Assembly (NCBI RefSeq): GCF_004146235.1
Contig: NZ_SELO01000008.1
Location: 1-64,000, forward strand
Origin: Tropicimonas sp. IMCC6043
GTDB taxonomy: Bacteria > Pseudomonadota > Alphaproteobacteria > Rhodobacterales > Rhodobacteraceae
Direction: 5' to 3'
DNA length: 64,000 bases
Below the pieces are notes generated by a model, which saw only the letters and a program-made list of their open reading frames with translations, did not search any database and was not told the origin of the DNA. Positions within the stretch are counted from its first letter, which is position 1; the number at the start of each line of letters is the position of its first letter. Below are positions 11,958 to 22,675 of this stretch, in pieces. The position numbers were made by a program, and so were the translations under genes.

Positions 11958-13205
11958 ATGGCCGGATCGCTGCCTGTCTCGCCGCTCGCACCTGCGAGCT
12001 TTCCCGCCCTGCCGGAAATCGCCGGGCTGGAGCTTTCCGCCACCGAGGCCGGGGTACGCTATGCGGGCCGGCGCGACGTTATGCTCGCGCGGCTTGCGCC
12101 GGGAACGGCGGTCGCCGGGGTGTTCACCCGCTCCGCCACCCGTTCCGCCCCGGTGCTCGACTGCCAGGCCAAGCTCGCCGCGCGCGCCGACTCCGAGGCC
12201 GGCGCAGCAATCCTGGTGAATTCCGGCAATTCCAACGCGTTCACCGGCTCGGTGGGCGACGATTCGGTGGCCGCTATCTGCGCCGGCGTCGCGGAGGCGG
12301 CGGGCGTTCCGGTGTCGCGCGTCTTCACGGCCTCGACGGGCGTGATCGGCGAACGGCTGCCGCACGAGCGGATCACGGCGAAGCTGGCGGAACTGGTCGC
12401 TGGCCTTGCGCCCGAGGGCATCGCCGACGCCGCCCGCGCAATCATGACCACTGACACCTATCCCAAGGGCGCCGGTGCAGTGGTCGCCACCGAGGCGGGC
12501 GAGATCCGGATCGCGGGCATCGCCAAGGGCTCCGGTATGATTGCGCCCGACATGGCCACGATGCTGGTCTATATCTTCACCGATGTCAGAATCCCGCAGC
12601 CCTCGCTGCAGAAGATCCTGGCGGATCACACCCGCTCCACCTTCAACGCGATCACCGTCGACGGCGACACCTCGACCTCCGACACGCTGATCCTTGCCGC
12701 CACCGGCAAGGGCCCTGTCGCGATCGAGGATCTCTGCACCGGCGCCGGTCCGGCCTTCTGCGAGGCCCTGCGCGGCGTCATGCTCGATCTCGCCCAGCAG
12801 GTCGTGAAAGACGGCGAGGGCGCAACGAAGTTCCTCGAGATCCGCGTAACCGGCGCCGCCTCGGACGCAGATGCAAAACTCTGCGCCATGTCCATCGCCA
12901 ATTCGCCGCTGGTCAAGACAGCGGTGGCAGGCGAGGACCCGAACTGGGGCCGGGTCGTCATGGCGGTCGGCAAGTCCGGAGCCCAGGCGGATCGGGATCG
13001 GCTTTCCATCCGTTTCGGCGACATCCTCGTCGCGGAGAATGGCTGGGTCGCCGGGAGCTACACCGAGGAGGCCGGCGAGGCCTACATGAAGCGGCAGGAG
13101 CTTCTTCTCTCGGTCGATCTCGGCATCGGGGACGGGCGCTTCACCGCCTGGACATGCGATCTGACGCATTCGTACATCTCGATCAACGCGGATTACCGTT
13201 CGTGA
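11958..13205 (+). CDS. argJ: bifunctional ornithine acetyltransferase / N-acetylglutamate synthase ArgJ
   Basis: ArgJ recycles the acetyl group from N-acetylornithine to glutamate and, in bifunctional forms, also makes N-acetylglutamate from acetyl-CoA in arginine synthesis. The 415-residue precursor has the autocleavage region KGSGMIAPDMATMLVYIFTD, where the bond before the Thr of ATML is cut so that Thr becomes the nucleophile. Also visible are LVNSGNSNAFTG and the C-terminal DLTHSYISINADYRS. Its stop overlaps the GTG start of mutT (GTGA), implying translational coupling. Whether it is mono- or bifunctional cannot be settled by eye. Confidence 0.96.
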   Translation: MAGSLPVSPLAPASFPALPEIAGLELSATEAGVRYAGRRDVMLARLAPGTAVAGVFTRSATRSAPVLDCQAKLAARADSEAGAAILVNSGNSNAFTGSVGDDSVAAICAGVAEAAGVPVSRVFTASTGVIGERLPHERITAKLAELVAGLAPEGIADAARAIMTTDTYPKGAGAVVATEAGEIRIAGIAKGSGMIAPDMATMLVYIFTDVRIPQPSLQKILADHTRSTFNAITVDGDTSTSDTLILAATGKGPVAIEDLCTGAGPAFCEALRGVMLDLAQQVVKDGEGATKFLEIRVTGAASDADAKLCAMSIANSPLVKTAVAGEDPNWGRVVMAVGKSGAQADRDRLSIRFGDILVAENGWVAGSYTEEAGEAYMKRQELLLSVDLGIGDGRFTAWTCDLTHSYISINADYRS

Positions 13206-13600
13206 AGACGGTCCTTGTCTCGGCCGTGGCACTTGTCGACCGCGACGGGCGGGTGCTGCTCGCCCAACGGCCGGAGGGCAAGGCGATGGCCGGGCTCTGG
13301 GAATTCCCGGGTGGCAAGGTCGAATCGGGCGAAACGCCGGAGGCCGCGCTGATCCGGGAACTCCACGAGGAGCTCGGCATCGACACCTTCTCCTCCTGCC
13401 TCGCGCCGCTGACATTCGCCAGCCATACCTACGAGAGTTTTCACCTTCTGATGCCGCTCTTCATCTGCCGAAAATGGCAGGGCACGCCGGTCTCGAAGGA
13501 GGGACAGGCGTTGAAATGGGTCCGCGGCGCCGCCCTGCGGGATTACCCGATGCCGGAGGCGGACATCCCGCTGATCCCGCATATCCGCGAATGGCTGTGA
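13202..13600 (+). CDS. mutT: Nudix hydrolase, MutT-type 8-oxo-dGTP diphosphatase
   Basis: MutT removes oxidised 8-oxo-dGTP from the nucleotide pool. The 132-residue product carries a complete Nudix box, GGKVESGETPEAALIRELHE followed by ELGI (G-x5-E-x7-RE-x2-EE-x-G), near residue 37. The start is the GTG at 13202 overlapping the argJ stop; an in-frame ATG at 13154 inside argJ would add an unrelated 16-residue extension. Length fits MutT. Confidence 0.9.
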   Translation: MKTVLVSAVALVDRDGRVLLAQRPEGKAMAGLWEFPGGKVESGETPEAALIRELHEELGIDTFSSCLAPLTFASHTYESFHLLMPLFICRKWQGTPVSKEGQALKWVRGAALRDYPMPEADIPLIPHIREWL

Positions 13601-13613
13601 CCAGAGGGACAAT

Positions 13614-13634
13614 ATTTTGCGCCCCGCCCAAAAT
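13614..13634. repeat. short inverted repeat in AT-rich leader
   Basis: ATTTTG and CAAAAT flank nine C-rich bases just after mutT. The following 13635-13732 is strikingly AT-rich for this genome and contains GACAAT repeats, the kind of composition expected of a promoter/operator for the 45-residue gene at 13733. No specific regulator can be named. Confidence 0.35.
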
Positions 13635-13732
13635 TTGCGCTGATATATCGACAATGTGACAATTTTATACGTGATTTGTGAACAGTCTCTTTGTAACCTC
13701 CTTTGGACAGACACGAACGGAGACGCGAAGAG

Positions 13733-13870
13733 ATGCTGCGCACGATCACTATCGGCAGCCATGTTTCGATCCAGGGGAATTTCGTCCGGGATCTGCGCGA
13801 CGGCCGGATTCTTGTCCAGGTCGGCGAGCGACTGTTCAAGGGAACCCCGGTCGAGACAAAGGCGGCCTGA
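13733..13870 (+). CDS. conserved small protein, 45 residues
   Basis: A short gene in a separate leader: MLRTITIGSHVSIQGNFVRD, then a Gly/Val-rich beta-strand-like stretch (LRDGRILVQVGERLFKGTPV) ending ETKAA. Purine-rich GAAGAG directly precedes the ATG, with GGAG a few bases further up. A strong terminator follows 30 bases after the stop, and an AT-rich region lies upstream, so it looks like an independent transcription unit between mutT and infB. I recall similar short proteins in Rhodobacterales genomes but know no function. The shape suggests a single small beta domain. Confidence 0.65.
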   Translation: MLRTITIGSHVSIQGNFVRDLRDGRILVQVGERLFKGTPVETKAA

Positions 13871-13899
13871 CCACACGCTCCACTCACGAAGCAATACAG

Positions 13900-13926
13900 A
13901 AGGGCGGCCCTCGAGGCCGCCCTTTT
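13900..13926. terminator. bidirectional rho-independent terminator
   Basis: A ten-base perfect stem AAGGGCGGCC / GGCCGCCCTT around CTCGA, followed by TT on the plus strand and preceded by an A-rich stretch that gives T residues on the minus strand. It separates the convergent 45-residue gene (plus) and infB (minus). Confidence 0.85.
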
Positions 13927-13956
13927 CACGTCTTCCGGGTCTGACTCGGCTCGCGA

Positions 13957-16512
13957 TCAGGCAAGCTTGCGCTCGACCTCCTCGCGCTCGAAGATCTCGA
14001 TGACATCGCCCTGGCGGATGTCGTCGTAATTCTCGAAGGCCATACCACATTCCTGGCCGGACTGAACTTCGGAGACCTCGTCCTTGAAACGCTTGAGCGT
14101 CTTCAGCGTGCCCTCGTGGATCACCACGTTGTCGCGCAGCAGGCGGACGCCGGCGGAGCGGCGGGCGACGCCTTCGGTGACGAGACAGCCGGCGACCTTG
14201 CCGACATTCGACACCTTGAAGACTTCCTTGATCTCCGCATAGCCGATGAAGTTCTCGCGCACCTCGGCCGAAAGCAGGCCGGAAGCGGCCGCCTTCACGT
14301 CGTCCACGAGGTCATAGATCACCGAATAGTAGCGGATCTCCACGCCCTTCTGGTTCGCCGCGGCGCGCGCAGGCGCGTTGGCACGGACGTTGAAGCCGAT
14401 GACCGGCGCACCAGAGGCTTCCGCGAGACCGATATCGCTCTCGGTGATCGCCCCGACCCCGGAATGCAGCAGGCGGACCCGCACCTCGTCGTTGCCGATC
14501 CTCTCCATCGCCTGGGCGATGGCTTCGGCCGAGCCCTGCACGTCGGCTTTCACCAGAACCGGCAGTTCCTTGACGTTCTCGTCTTCCTTGGCCTTGGCCA
14601 GCAACTGTTCCAGCGAGGTCGCAGCCCCGGCAGCGGCACGCTTCTCCTTGGCCGCCTGCTCGCGGTATTCGGCGATCTCGCGGGCCTGCGCCTCGGTCTC
14701 GACGACGTTCAGGACGTCACCAGCCTCCGGCGTGCCGTTGAGACCCAGAACCTCCACGGGCACCGACGGTCCGGCCTCGTCGACGCGCTCGCCCTTGTCG
14801 TTGACCAGCGCACGCACCTTGCCCCATTGCTCTCCGACCACGAAGATATCGCCCTGCCGGAGCGTTCCGTTCTGCACCAGGACGGTGGCGACCGGTCCGC
14901 GGCCGACATCGAGCTGTGCCTCGATCACCGCGCCGGCGGCGGCGCGCTTCGGGTTGGCCTTGAGTTCCAGGATCTCGGACTGCAGCGCGATGGCCTCCAG
15001 CAGCTCGTCGAGGCCCTCCCCAGTCTTGGCCGAGACCTCGACATCCTGCACATCGCCCGACATGGCCTCTACGACAACCTCGTGTTGCAACAGGTCGGTC
15101 CGCACTTTCGTCGGGTTCGCCTCCGGCTTGTCGATCTTGTTGATCGCCACGATCATCGGCACCTTGGCGGCTTTGGCGTGGTTGATCGCCTCGACGGTCT
15201 GCGGCATCACTGCGTCATCCGCAGCAACCACAAGCACGACGATGTCGGTCACCTGCGCACCACGAGCGCGCATCGACGTAAAGGCCGCGTGGCCCGGCGT
15301 ATCGAGGAAGCTGAGCACCTGTCCGCCATCGGTGGTCACCTGGTAGGCGCCGATATGCTGGGTAATGCCGCCAGCCTCGCCGGCAACGACCTTGGCGTGC
15401 CTGATCGCGTCGAGCAGCGAGGTCTTGCCGTGGTCGACATGGCCCATCACGGTCACGACAGGCGGACGCGGCTTGAGATCCTCTTCCTTGTCTTCGACGG
15501 TGTCGATCACGTCCTCGACATCCGAATCGGAGACGCGGACGATCCTGTGGCCGAATTCCTCGACGATGAGCTCGGCGGTATCGGCGTCGATCGGCTGGTT
15601 CTGCGTGACCATCATGCCGTTCTGCATAAGCGCCTTGACCACGTCGGCAACGCGTTCGGCCATGCGGTTGGCAAGTTCGGACACGACAATCGTCTCCGGA
15701 ACCTGGACGTCGCGCACGACCTTTTCGCGAACCTCGGACCCGCCCATGGCCTTCTGCCGGGCGCGTTCCTGCTTCCGCTTCATCGCGGCCATAGACCGTT
15801 GCCGGCCGCCTTCGCCACCGGCCATCGCCTGGTTCAGCGTCAGCTTGCCGGCGCGGCGGCCATCCTCGCCCTTGCCCTTGCCGCGGCTCTCGCGCTGGCG
15901 GTCTTCGCGGTCGCCCTTGCGCGGGGCTGCGTCCGGCTTGGTGAAGTTGCGCTGCGCGTTCCGTGCGCTGCCGGCATCCTCGGGCTGCGCGGCGGAAGAC
16001 GATGCGGCCGCGTCGGCCTCCTGCCTGGAGCCGGCCTTCTTCGCCGCCTCGCGCTCTTCCTTCTCGCGCTGTGCGGCCTCTTCGGCTTCGCGCTTCTTGC
16101 GCTCGTCCTCTTCTGCCTTGGCTTTCAGCGCTTCTTCGCGCTCGCGCTCCTCGCGTTCCTTGGCCTCGGCATCCGCACGCCGGCGATCACGTTCTTCCTC
16201 GCGGCGCTTCTCTTCCTCGAGACGCACCTTCTCTTCATCGGCCTCGCGCGCCCGCGCAGCGGCGAGCGCCTTCATGCGGCGCTCCAGCTCCGCATCGGAA
16301 ATGCCAGCCGGGCGGCGCGAGGGATCCCCGCCCGTCTTCCCGCCGCCACCGCTGGCCGCCTTGCCGGCGCCAGGCTTCGGCACAACGACCCGCTTGCGCT
16401 TCGTCTCCACCACGACGTTCTTGGTGCGTCCATGGCTGAAACTCTGCTTCACCGAGCCGGAGCGCGTGCCGCCCTTCAGGCCCAGGGTCTTCTTGCCGTC
16501 ATTGTCGCTCAT
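13957..16512 (-). CDS. infB: translation initiation factor IF-2
   Basis: IF-2 is the GTPase that places formyl-Met-tRNA on the 30S subunit and promotes subunit joining. The 851-residue protein starts [17 protein letters not shown]. Its ~250-residue charged N-terminal region is rich in Glu/Arg/Lys and partly coiled coil, then comes the G domain with [26 protein letters not shown] and [11 protein letters not shown]. The C-terminal fMet-tRNA-binding domain closes it. I used the ATG at 16512: its A overlaps the TGA of the upstream ylxR-like gene. An in-frame ATG at 16617 would extend it inside that gene. Last gene of the rimP-nusA-ylxR operon. Confidence 0.97.
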   Translation of the reverse strand: MSDNDGKKTLGLKGGTRSGSVKQSFSHGRTKNVVVETKRKRVVVPKPGAGKAASGGGGKTGGDPSRRPAGISDAELERRMKALAAARAREADEEKVRLEEEKRREEERDRRRADAEAKEREEREREEALKAKAEEDERKKREAEEAAQREKEEREAAKKAGSRQEADAAASSSAAQPEDAGSARNAQRNFTKPDAAPRKGDREDRQRESRGKGKGEDGRRAGKLTLNQAMAGGEGGRQRSMAAMKRKQERARQKAMGGSEVREKVVRDVQVPETIVVSELANRMAERVADVVKALMQNGMMVTQNQPIDADTAELIVEEFGHRIVRVSDSDVEDVIDTVEDKEEDLKPRPPVVTVMGHVDHGKTSLLDAIRHAKVVAGEAGGITQHIGAYQVTTDGGQVLSFLDTPGHAAFTSMRARGAQVTDIVVLVVAADDAVMPQTVEAINHAKAAKVPMIVAINKIDKPEANPTKVRTDLLQHEVVVEAMSGDVQDVEVSAKTGEGLDELLEAIALQSEILELKANPKRAAAGAVIEAQLDVGRGPVATVLVQNGTLRQGDIFVVGEQWGKVRALVNDKGERVDEAGPSVPVEVLGLNGTPEAGDVLNVVETEAQAREIAEYREQAAKEKRAAAGAATSLEQLLAKAKEDENVKELPVLVKADVQGSAEAIAQAMERIGNDEVRVRLLHSGVGAITESDIGLAEASGAPVIGFNVRANAPARAAANQKGVEIRYYSVIYDLVDDVKAAASGLLSAEVRENFIGYAEIKEVFKVSNVGKVAGCLVTEGVARRSAGVRLLRDNVVIHEGTLKTLKRFKDEVSEVQSGQECGMAFENYDDIRQGDVIEIFEREEVERKLA

Positions 16513-17129
16513 GCGATTCCATCGTCCTTTCCGGGGCCGGTTGCCCCGATCTTGCCGCGCAGGCCGGAAAGCCGTGTGGCTTCCTCCACGACGCGAGTCG
16601 TGAGTCCTCCGGCACACAGCGCCGCGTGTATTACATGGTCTCGACCAAAGGACAAACCCATTTCCTGAGCCGTCAGACAGTCGAAACTGACACCCTCCTC
16701 AGCGGGAAGGCGCAATTTGCTCTTGCCGCGCTCCGAGCCGTCGGCGGCCTGAAGAAGTGCAACGGCCTCGCCGGCCTGAAGCATCCCGCGAACCTTCTCG
16801 TATCCTGCCACCGCCAGCCCCGCCTTTCGCGCAAGCGACAGCAGGTCCGTCACCCGCCGGCAAAGCCCGGCCTCGACGGTCTCCACGAGCCCCTCGGGCA
16901 CCGCTACCTGCCGTTTCGCGCCGCGGGCGAAAGCCCGCTTCTTCACCGCAAGCTCGAGCGCCTCGCGGCGTGCCGTCACCCAGATCCCGCGGCCGGGCAG
17001 CTTGCCGGCAAGATCCGGCACGATCCCGCCATCGGGTCCGACCACGAAGCGGATCATCTCCGCCTTGGGCCGCGTGTCGCCAGTGGCGACACAACGCCGC
17101 TCGCCTGGCCTGTCCCGGTCCTTTGTCAT
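16509..17129 (-). CDS. ylxR: YlxR/DUF448 RNA-binding protein with C-terminal L7Ae-like domain
   Basis: The 206-residue product combines an N-terminal YlxR domain ([19 protein letters not shown] and the conserved [13 protein letters not shown], about residues 10-60) with a C-terminal ribosomal L7Ae-like domain ([20 protein letters not shown]). YlxR proteins lie between nusA and infB across bacteria and are thought to bind RNA or RNase P. The ATG at 17129 (MTKDRD) is preferred over an upstream GTG at 17144. The stop overlaps the infB start (ATGA). Confidence 0.9.
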   Translation of the reverse strand: MTKDRDRPGERRCVATGDTRPKAEMIRFVVGPDGGIVPDLAGKLPGRGIWVTARREALELAVKKRAFARGAKRQVAVPEGLVETVEAGLCRRVTDLLSLARKAGLAVAGYEKVRGMLQAGEAVALLQAADGSERGKSKLRLPAEEGVSFDCLTAQEMGLSFGRDHVIHAALCAGGLTTRVVEEATRLSGLRGKIGATGPGKDDGIA

Positions 17130-17173
17130 GCCCCCGCGCCCCACGGCCCGACACCCGGCTCCGGCGCCAGGGA

Positions 17174-18793
17174 TCAGGCGCCGGCCTCCTCGGTCTCCGC
17201 GTCCTCGGCCGCTTCACCTTCCTCGGGGAAGAGATCCGCCGGGTCGACCCAGCCGAGCTGAACTCGCGCGGTCATCACCAGGTCCTGCGCCTCGGCGAGG
17301 GACAGGTCGAACTTCTCGAGCACGCCGTCGTCCTTCACCCGCTCGCCATCGACCGTGGTCCATCCGCCGGCAAGCTCCCAGTCGGCGCATGTCGCGAAAT
17401 CCTCGAGGGTCTTCACGCCATCCTCGGCCAGCGCCTCGATCATTTGCGGCGTCAGCCCCTCGAAATCGATCAGGCTCTGTTCGACCCCAAGCTCCTTCGC
17501 ATGCTCCAGCGCCTTGCGGTTCTGCTCCTCGATATGGTCGCGGGCACGCGCCTGAAGCTCCTTGGCGGTGTCCTCGTCCACGCCGTCGATGACCAGGAGT
17601 TCGTCCTGGTCGACATAGGCGACCTCCTCGAGATTGGTGAAGCCCTCGGCGACCAGAAGCTGGGCAAAGAACTCGTCGAGATCCAGCTTGTCCATGAAGA
17701 GCTGCGTGCGCTCCTCGAATTCCTTCTGGCGGCGCTGACTCTCTTCTTCTTCGGTCATGATATCGATGTCGAGACCGGTCAGTTGGCTCGCCAGCCGCAC
17801 GTTCTGGCCGCGCCGTCCGATCGCGAGGCTGAGCTGCTCGTCCGGAACGACGACCTCGATCCGCTCTGCTTCCTCGTCGAGCACGACCTTGGAAACCTCG
17901 GCAGGCTGCAACGCGTTGACGAGGAAGGTCGGGACGTCCTCGTTCCACGGGATGATGTCGATCTTTTCGCCTTGCAACTCGTTCACCACCGCCTGGACCC
18001 GGCTGCCGCGCATGCCGACGCAGGCGCCCACCGGATCGATCGAGCTGTCATAGGAAATGACGGCGATCTTGGCACGGCTTCCCGGGTCGCGGGCCACGGC
18101 CTTGATCTCGATGATGTTGTCGTAGATCTCCGGCACTTCCATCTTGAAGAGTTCCGCCATGAATTCCGGCGCGGTGCGGCTGAGGAAGATCTGCGGCCCG
18201 CGGGCCTCGCGGCGCACGTCCTTGATGTAGCAACGGATCCGATCGCCATTGCGGTAGCTCTCGCGCCCGATCTTTTCGTTGCGGCGCAGGATTCCCTCTC
18301 CGCGGCCGATATCGACGATGACGTTGCCGTATTCCTCGCGCTTGACGAGGCCGTTGATGATCGTGCCGGCGCGGTCCTTGAACTCCTCGTACTGCCGGTC
18401 GCGCTCCGCCTCGCGGACCTTCTGCAAGATCACCTGCTTGGCGCTCTGGGCGGCGATCCGGCCCATCTCGACCGGCGGCACCTCGTCGGTGATCGTGTCG
18501 CCGACCTTCGGATCGTCGAGATACTGCTTCGCCTGCGCGACCGTCAGCTCCGCCTGGTAATTCTCGAGCTCCTCGTCTTCGACAACCGTGCGCACGCGGG
18601 TGAAGGTCGCCCGCCCGGTCTTGCGGTCGATGGCGACGCGGATGTCCATCTCCGAGCCGTAGCGGGACTTCGCGGCGCGGGCGAGGGATTCTTCCATCGC
18701 CTCGATCACCAGCTCCGGGTCGATCATCTTCTCGCGCGCCACCGCCTCGGCGGTCTGCAGGAGTTCCAGCTGGTTGGCGGATGTGATGGCCAT
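17174..18793 (-). CDS. nusA: transcription termination/antitermination factor NusA
   Basis: NusA binds RNA polymerase and nascent RNA, controlling pausing, termination and antitermination. The 539-residue protein has the N-terminal polymerase-binding domain, an S1 domain near residues 135-200 and two KH domains ([20 protein letters not shown] and [20 protein letters not shown]). A C-terminal region with two acidic helical repeats follows, ending in a Glu/Ala-rich tail. Second gene of the operon after rimP, 15 bases downstream. Confidence 0.97.
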   Translation of the reverse strand: MAITSANQLELLQTAEAVAREKMIDPELVIEAMEESLARAAKSRYGSEMDIRVAIDRKTGRATFTRVRTVVEDEELENYQAELTVAQAKQYLDDPKVGDTITDEVPPVEMGRIAAQSAKQVILQKVREAERDRQYEEFKDRAGTIINGLVKREEYGNVIVDIGRGEGILRRNEKIGRESYRNGDRIRCYIKDVRREARGPQIFLSRTAPEFMAELFKMEVPEIYDNIIEIKAVARDPGSRAKIAVISYDSSIDPVGACVGMRGSRVQAVVNELQGEKIDIIPWNEDVPTFLVNALQPAEVSKVVLDEEAERIEVVVPDEQLSLAIGRRGQNVRLASQLTGLDIDIMTEEEESQRRQKEFEERTQLFMDKLDLDEFFAQLLVAEGFTNLEEVAYVDQDELLVIDGVDEDTAKELQARARDHIEEQNRKALEHAKELGVEQSLIDFEGLTPQMIEALAEDGVKTLEDFATCADWELAGGWTTVDGERVKDDGVLEKFDLSLAEAQDLVMTARVQLGWVDPADLFPEEGEAAEDAETEEAGA

Positions 18794-18808
18794 CTCTTGT
18801 TCTTCCTC

Positions 18809-19408
18809 TCAGGTGTTCTCGGCGGCGTCGTCCTCGGACGCCAGGATGGTCTCGATTTCGTCGAACTGGGCTTCGTCGATCTGGCCCACATTCTTGCGCT
18901 GCTTCAGCATCTCGCGGATCAGCTCGTCGGTCAGCACGAGCTTGGCGTCATTGAGCCAATCGAAGCGGAGCCCGATGGTGACAGGCGCGCCTTCATGGTC
19001 GATCTCGACCAGGACCTCGTCGCCCTCGACCCCCCTGAGCGTGCCCTTGAAGCGGCGGCGGCCGTCGATCAGCTCCTCGGTCTCCAGCTTGGCGACATAG
19101 CCTTCCCAGGTGTCGAAATCCTTCAGCCGCGTGAGCGGCCGGTCGATGCCGGGAGACGAGACCTCAAGCGTGTAATTGTCTTCGATCGGGTCCTCGACAT
19201 CCATCACCGCGCTGACCGCGGTGGAGATATCGGCGCAGTCGTCGACCTCGATGCCGCCATCCGGCCGCTCGGCCATGATCTGCAGCGTCTTGGTGCTGCC
19301 GGACATGAGCCGGATGCGCACCAGTTCGAACCCCATCCCCTCGATGACGGGGGTCAGGATCTCGGCAAGGCGCCGGTCGATATTGGTCTTCGCAATCAGG
19401 TCGGTCAC
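18809..19408 (-). CDS. rimP: ribosome maturation factor RimP
   Basis: RimP assists late 30S assembly. The 199-residue product has the family core [21 protein letters not shown] and the N-terminal region [14 protein letters not shown]. The start is GTG at 19408 (VTDLIAK); the frame stays open far upstream but crosses a terminator, so longer versions are unlikely. First gene of rimP-nusA-ylxR-infB. Confidence 0.92.
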   Translation of the reverse strand: MTDLIAKTNIDRRLAEILTPVIEGMGFELVRIRLMSGSTKTLQIMAERPDGGIEVDDCADISTAVSAVMDVEDPIEDNYTLEVSSPGIDRPLTRLKDFDTWEGYVAKLETEELIDGRRRFKGTLRGVEGDEVLVEIDHEGAPVTIGLRFDWLNDAKLVLTDELIREMLKQRKNVGQIDEAQFDEIETILASEDDAAENT

Positions 19409-19425
19409 ATCTGGGTCCCAAGAAC

Positions 19426-19447
19426 AAAAAAACGGGCACGCGGCCCG
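19426..19447 (-). terminator. rho-independent terminator upstream of rimP
   Basis: Read on the minus strand: CGGGC-CGCGT-GCCCG followed by seven T residues (the A-run at 19426-19432). It lies between the DedA-type gene and the rimP start, so it ends the upstream transcript or acts as a leader attenuator for the rimP operon. Confidence 0.8.
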
Positions 19448-19535
19448 TCGATCTTTCCCGGTGGAGCTTCCGGGTTGCCCCGACAGCGCCGCTGTTGAGG
19501 GGCATATACGTGCTCGCACCGGATTGCGCAAGGGC

Positions 19536-20150
19536 TCACTTCCCGGTCTGCGCCACCTTCCCTTGGAGCCGCCAGGCCCGCCAGAGCCACCAGCCCGCGC
19601 CAAGCGCCACCACGCCCGAGAGGATGAAGCCGGAGATGTCGACGAGCAGCTCCGCGATTGCCGAGATCTGGTCGGCAAAGAAGAACCCGAGTAGGGCGTA
19701 GCCCGCGGCCCAGACCGCCGCGCCGAGCATGGCGGCCGCGGTGAACCTCGCCCAGCCGAGCCCCGCTGCGCCACCGGCATAGCTTGTCCAGGGGCCAAGT
19801 GGAGCGACGATCGTGCGCCCGGCAAGCACCGCCACCGCGCCCCAGCGTGCAACCAGAGTCTCGGCGCGGGCGGCGAGCCCGGCGCTGGACGGTCGCGCCT
19901 TGAGACGCGCGAACAGCCCCGGCCCGCGCCATCGCGCGAGGTTGAAGGCAGTCTGGTCGCCGATGACGAAGCCGAGATAGGCCGCGCCGATGACCTGCCA
20001 CAAGACGAGGTCTCCGGCCGCCGCAAATCCGCCCGAGGCCATCACCAGAACGGAGGCGGGAAGCGGGATCGCAAGGCAGGAGAGCATCACCACGGCGGCA
20101 ATCAGGTAGAGGCCGTAGACCGGCACGAGGGCGAGCACCGTGTCGATCAT
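19536..20150 (-). CDS. DedA/SNARE-associated family membrane protein
   Basis: The 204-residue protein has several hydrophobic segments and the DedA-family motifs: [16 protein letters not shown] in the first re-entrant region and [17 protein letters not shown] with the conserved arginine in the second. DedA proteins are linked to undecaprenyl-phosphate or phospholipid transport across the inner membrane. Its ATG overlaps the stop of the upstream 142-residue gene (ATGA), so the two are probably co-expressed. Confidence 0.8.
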   Translation of the reverse strand: MIDTVLALVPVYGLYLIAAVVMLSCLAIPLPASVLVMASGGFAAAGDLVLWQVIGAAYLGFVIGDQTAFNLARWRGPGLFARLKARPSSAGLAARAETLVARWGAVAVLAGRTIVAPLGPWTSYAGGAAGLGWARFTAAAMLGAAVWAAGYALLGFFFADQISAIAELLVDISGFILSGVVALGAGWWLWRAWRLQGKVAQTGK

Positions 20151-20575
20151 CGCGCCGCTCCGGGCTGGTAGGCCGCCACGCCGGCGCGCAAGCGCTCGGT
20201 CAGGGCGTCGAGCGTCACGCCCTGGGCCGCGGCCACCTCGGCCATCGTCGGCGGTTTGCGGGAACCTAGGCCGTCCGGGCGTTCCAATCCGAGGATATCG
20301 AGCACCACCTCGGGTGGAACCTCGTAGGACATCGCCACGTAGCGCGGTCGCATCCAGGCCTCCAACGGCAGGTCGCGCTCCACGCCCTGATGGACAAGAC
20401 CGAAATGCAAGAGGAACCGAGCCGCGAAAAACACCATAACCAGCAGGGCGGCCGCGAAAATTCCGCTCGGCAGGGGGTGTCTGGTCAGGAAGTACCGCAG
20501 GACTGACAGGAGTTCGGTTCCGATCTGTGTTCGTTTCGGGTCTTTAACGATAGGCGCGCGTTGGTCCGTCGCCAC
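20147..20575 (-). CDS. single-pass membrane protein, unknown
   Basis: Not recognised. The 142-residue product has one transmembrane segment (about residues 38-57, SGIFAAALLVMVFFAARFLL), a periplasm-facing middle (VERDLPLEAWMRPRYVAMSY) and a C-terminal helical region (TMAEVAAAQGVTLDALTERL) resembling a helix-turn-helix in sequence pattern. It overlaps the DedA-type gene by four bases and is probably its partner. No function can be assigned. Confidence 0.6.
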   Translation of the reverse strand: MATDQRAPIVKDPKRTQIGTELLSVLRYFLTRHPLPSGIFAAALLVMVFFAARFLLHFGLVHQGVERDLPLEAWMRPRYVAMSYEVPPEVVLDILGLERPDGLGSRKPPTMAEVAAAQGVTLDALTERLRAGVAAYQPGAAR

Positions 20576-20639
20576 CTATGCCGCATTGGTTTTGGACCTC
20601 ACGTTGTCTCGCGGCCCCCGGGGGCGGGGGCCGGTGTTC

Positions 20640-22421
20640 TCAGTGGCTGTCGCGGGGCAATCCCTTGGTCTGGGCGATGCGCTGGTATTTGACGGCCGGT
20701 TTCAGGACCATGCCCTCGTCGAACTGGTCGACGATGCTGCGCTGGATCTCCTGCCAGGGTGTCTGGTGGTCCGGGTAGGGGAAGCCGCCTTTGGCTTCGA
20801 GCGCGGCGCGGCGGGCGGCCAGCTCCGCGTCGGGGACGAGGATGTTGGCCGTTCCTTCCCTGAGGTCGATGCGCAGCCGGTCGCCGGTCTGCACCAGCGC
20901 CAGCCCGCCCATCGCCGCCGCCTCCGGCGCGGCGTTGAGGATCGAGGGGCTGCCCGAGGTGCCCGACTGGCGGCCGTCGCCGATGCAGGGCAGCGCCTCG
21001 ATGCCCTGTTTCAGCAGCGCCGCCGGCGGCTGCATGTTCACCACCTCGGCGCCGCCGGGATAGCCGATCGGGCCCGCGCCGCGGATCACCAGGATGCAGC
21101 TTGCGTCGATCGCGAGCGCCGGGTCGTCGATCCGGTGGTGGTAGTCCTCCGGCCCCTCGAAGACGATGGCGCGGCCCTCGAACGCGTCCGGGTCGTCGGG
21201 GTCCGAGAGGTAGCGGGCGCGGAAATCCTCCGAGATCACCGAGGTCTTCATGATCGCGCTGTCGAAGAGGTTGCCCTTGAGGTTGATGAAGCCCGCGGCC
21301 GGTTTCAGCGGCGTGCCGAAGGGCCGGATCACCTCCGGGTTCTCGACCCGCGCCCCGGCATAGACCTCCGCCACCGGCCGGCCGGTCACCGTGATCGCCT
21401 CCGGGTGGGGCAGCGCGCCGGCGCCGATGAGCTCGGCGAAGACGCCCGGAACCCCGCCTGCGCGGTGGAAATCCTCGCCGAGGAAGCGGCCGGCGGGCTG
21501 GCAGTCGACCAGCAGCGGGATCTGGTGGCCGAGCGCCTGCCAGTCGTCATTGTCGAGCGGCACGTCGAGATGGCGGGCGATCGCCGTGAGGTGGATCGGC
21601 GCGTTGGTCGAGCCGCCGATGGCCGAGTTGACCACGATGGCGTTCTCGAAGGCCGCCCGCGTCATGATGTCGGAGGGCTTGAGATCCTCGCGGACCATGT
21701 CGACGATGCGCCGCCCGGTCTCGTAGGAGATCTGGCCGCGCTCGCGATAGGGCGCGGGGATGGCGGCGGCCCCTGGAAGCTGCATGCCGAGCGCCTCGGC
21801 GAGGCTGTTCATCGTCGTCGCCGTGCCCATCGTGTTGCAGAACCCCACCGAGGGCGCCGAGGAGGCGGCGACGTCCATGAACTCGTCATAGTCCATCTCG
21901 CCGGTGGCGAGCTTCTGCCGGGCCTGCCAGATGACGGTGCCGGAGCCGGCGCGCGCGCCCTTGTACCAGCCGTTCAGCATCGGGCCGACCGACAGCGCGA
22001 TCGCCGGGATGTTCACCGTCGCCGCCGCCATCAGCAGCGCCGGCGTGGTCTTGTCGCAGCCGATGGTGAGCACGACGCCGTCGATCGGGTAGCCGTAGAG
22101 CGTCTCGACGAGGCCGAGATAGGCAAGGTTGCGGTCGAGCGAGGCGGTCGGCCGCTTGCCGGTCTCCTGGATCGGATGGACCGGGAACTCGAAACAGATC
22201 CCGCCGGCAGAGACGATGCCCTCGCGCACCCGCTTGGCGAGCTCGATATGGTGGCGGTTGCAGGGCGAGAGGTCGCTGCCGGTCTGGGCAATGCCGATGA
22301 TCGGCTTGCCAGACTGAAGCTCCGCGCGCGTGATCCCGTAATTCAGGTAGCGCTCCAGATAGAGCGCCGACATGCCGGGCGCATCGGCGTTGTCGAACCA
22401 GGCTTGCGAACGGAGCGTCAT
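20640..22421 (-). CDS. IlvD/Edd-family dehydratase, sugar-acid type
   Basis: The 593-residue protein belongs to the dihydroxy-acid/6-phosphogluconate dehydratase family of Fe-S enzymes. Candidate cluster-binding cysteines are in [24 protein letters not shown] and [27 protein letters not shown] and [18 protein letters not shown] are also family motifs. The opening and the region [11 protein letters not shown] resemble pentonate/hexonate dehydratases (such as xylonate or arabinonate dehydratase) more than the biosynthetic IlvD, so a catabolic role on an aldonic acid is my inference. No sugar genes flank it, so the substrate is open. Confidence 0.8.
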   Translation of the reverse strand: MTLRSQAWFDNADAPGMSALYLERYLNYGITRAELQSGKPIIGIAQTGSDLSPCNRHHIELAKRVREGIVSAGGICFEFPVHPIQETGKRPTASLDRNLAYLGLVETLYGYPIDGVVLTIGCDKTTPALLMAAATVNIPAIALSVGPMLNGWYKGARAGSGTVIWQARQKLATGEMDYDEFMDVAASSAPSVGFCNTMGTATTMNSLAEALGMQLPGAAAIPAPYRERGQISYETGRRIVDMVREDLKPSDIMTRAAFENAIVVNSAIGGSTNAPIHLTAIARHLDVPLDNDDWQALGHQIPLLVDCQPAGRFLGEDFHRAGGVPGVFAELIGAGALPHPEAITVTGRPVAEVYAGARVENPEVIRPFGTPLKPAAGFINLKGNLFDSAIMKTSVISEDFRARYLSDPDDPDAFEGRAIVFEGPEDYHHRIDDPALAIDASCILVIRGAGPIGYPGGAEVVNMQPPAALLKQGIEALPCIGDGRQSGTSGSPSILNAAPEAAAMGGLALVQTGDRLRIDLREGTANILVPDAELAARRAALEAKGGFPYPDHQTPWQEIQRSIVDQFDEGMVLKPAVKYQRIAQTKGLPRDSH

Positions 22422-22442
22422 CAGCAGGATCCTTGATCAGAT

Positions 22443-22469
22443 GCCCCACGCCGGAAATGGCATGGGGCG
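22443..22469. other. hairpin in ilvD-like leader
   Basis: GCCCCACGCC and GGCATGGGGC pair (nine of ten, one G-T) around a short loop, about 22 bases upstream of the dehydratase start. No T-tract. It could be a regulator site or leader structure; nothing more can be said. Confidence 0.4.
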
Positions 22470-22675
22470 GGGACCTCGGGCGAGGTCTTCCGATTCAGCA
22501 TAGCGCGATTTCCGGAGCGGCTTCCAGACGTCCCACGAACCGCAGTGGCGCTCTCGTCGGGGCCGGGCCGGGTCACCGGAGCGCGGAGCGCGGACTCTGT
22601 AAAGCGCCCCCGCGTGCGCTCACGTTGACAGGACGGCAAATTCGCCGTTCCCTGTCGCCATTGATCGGAGGAACC

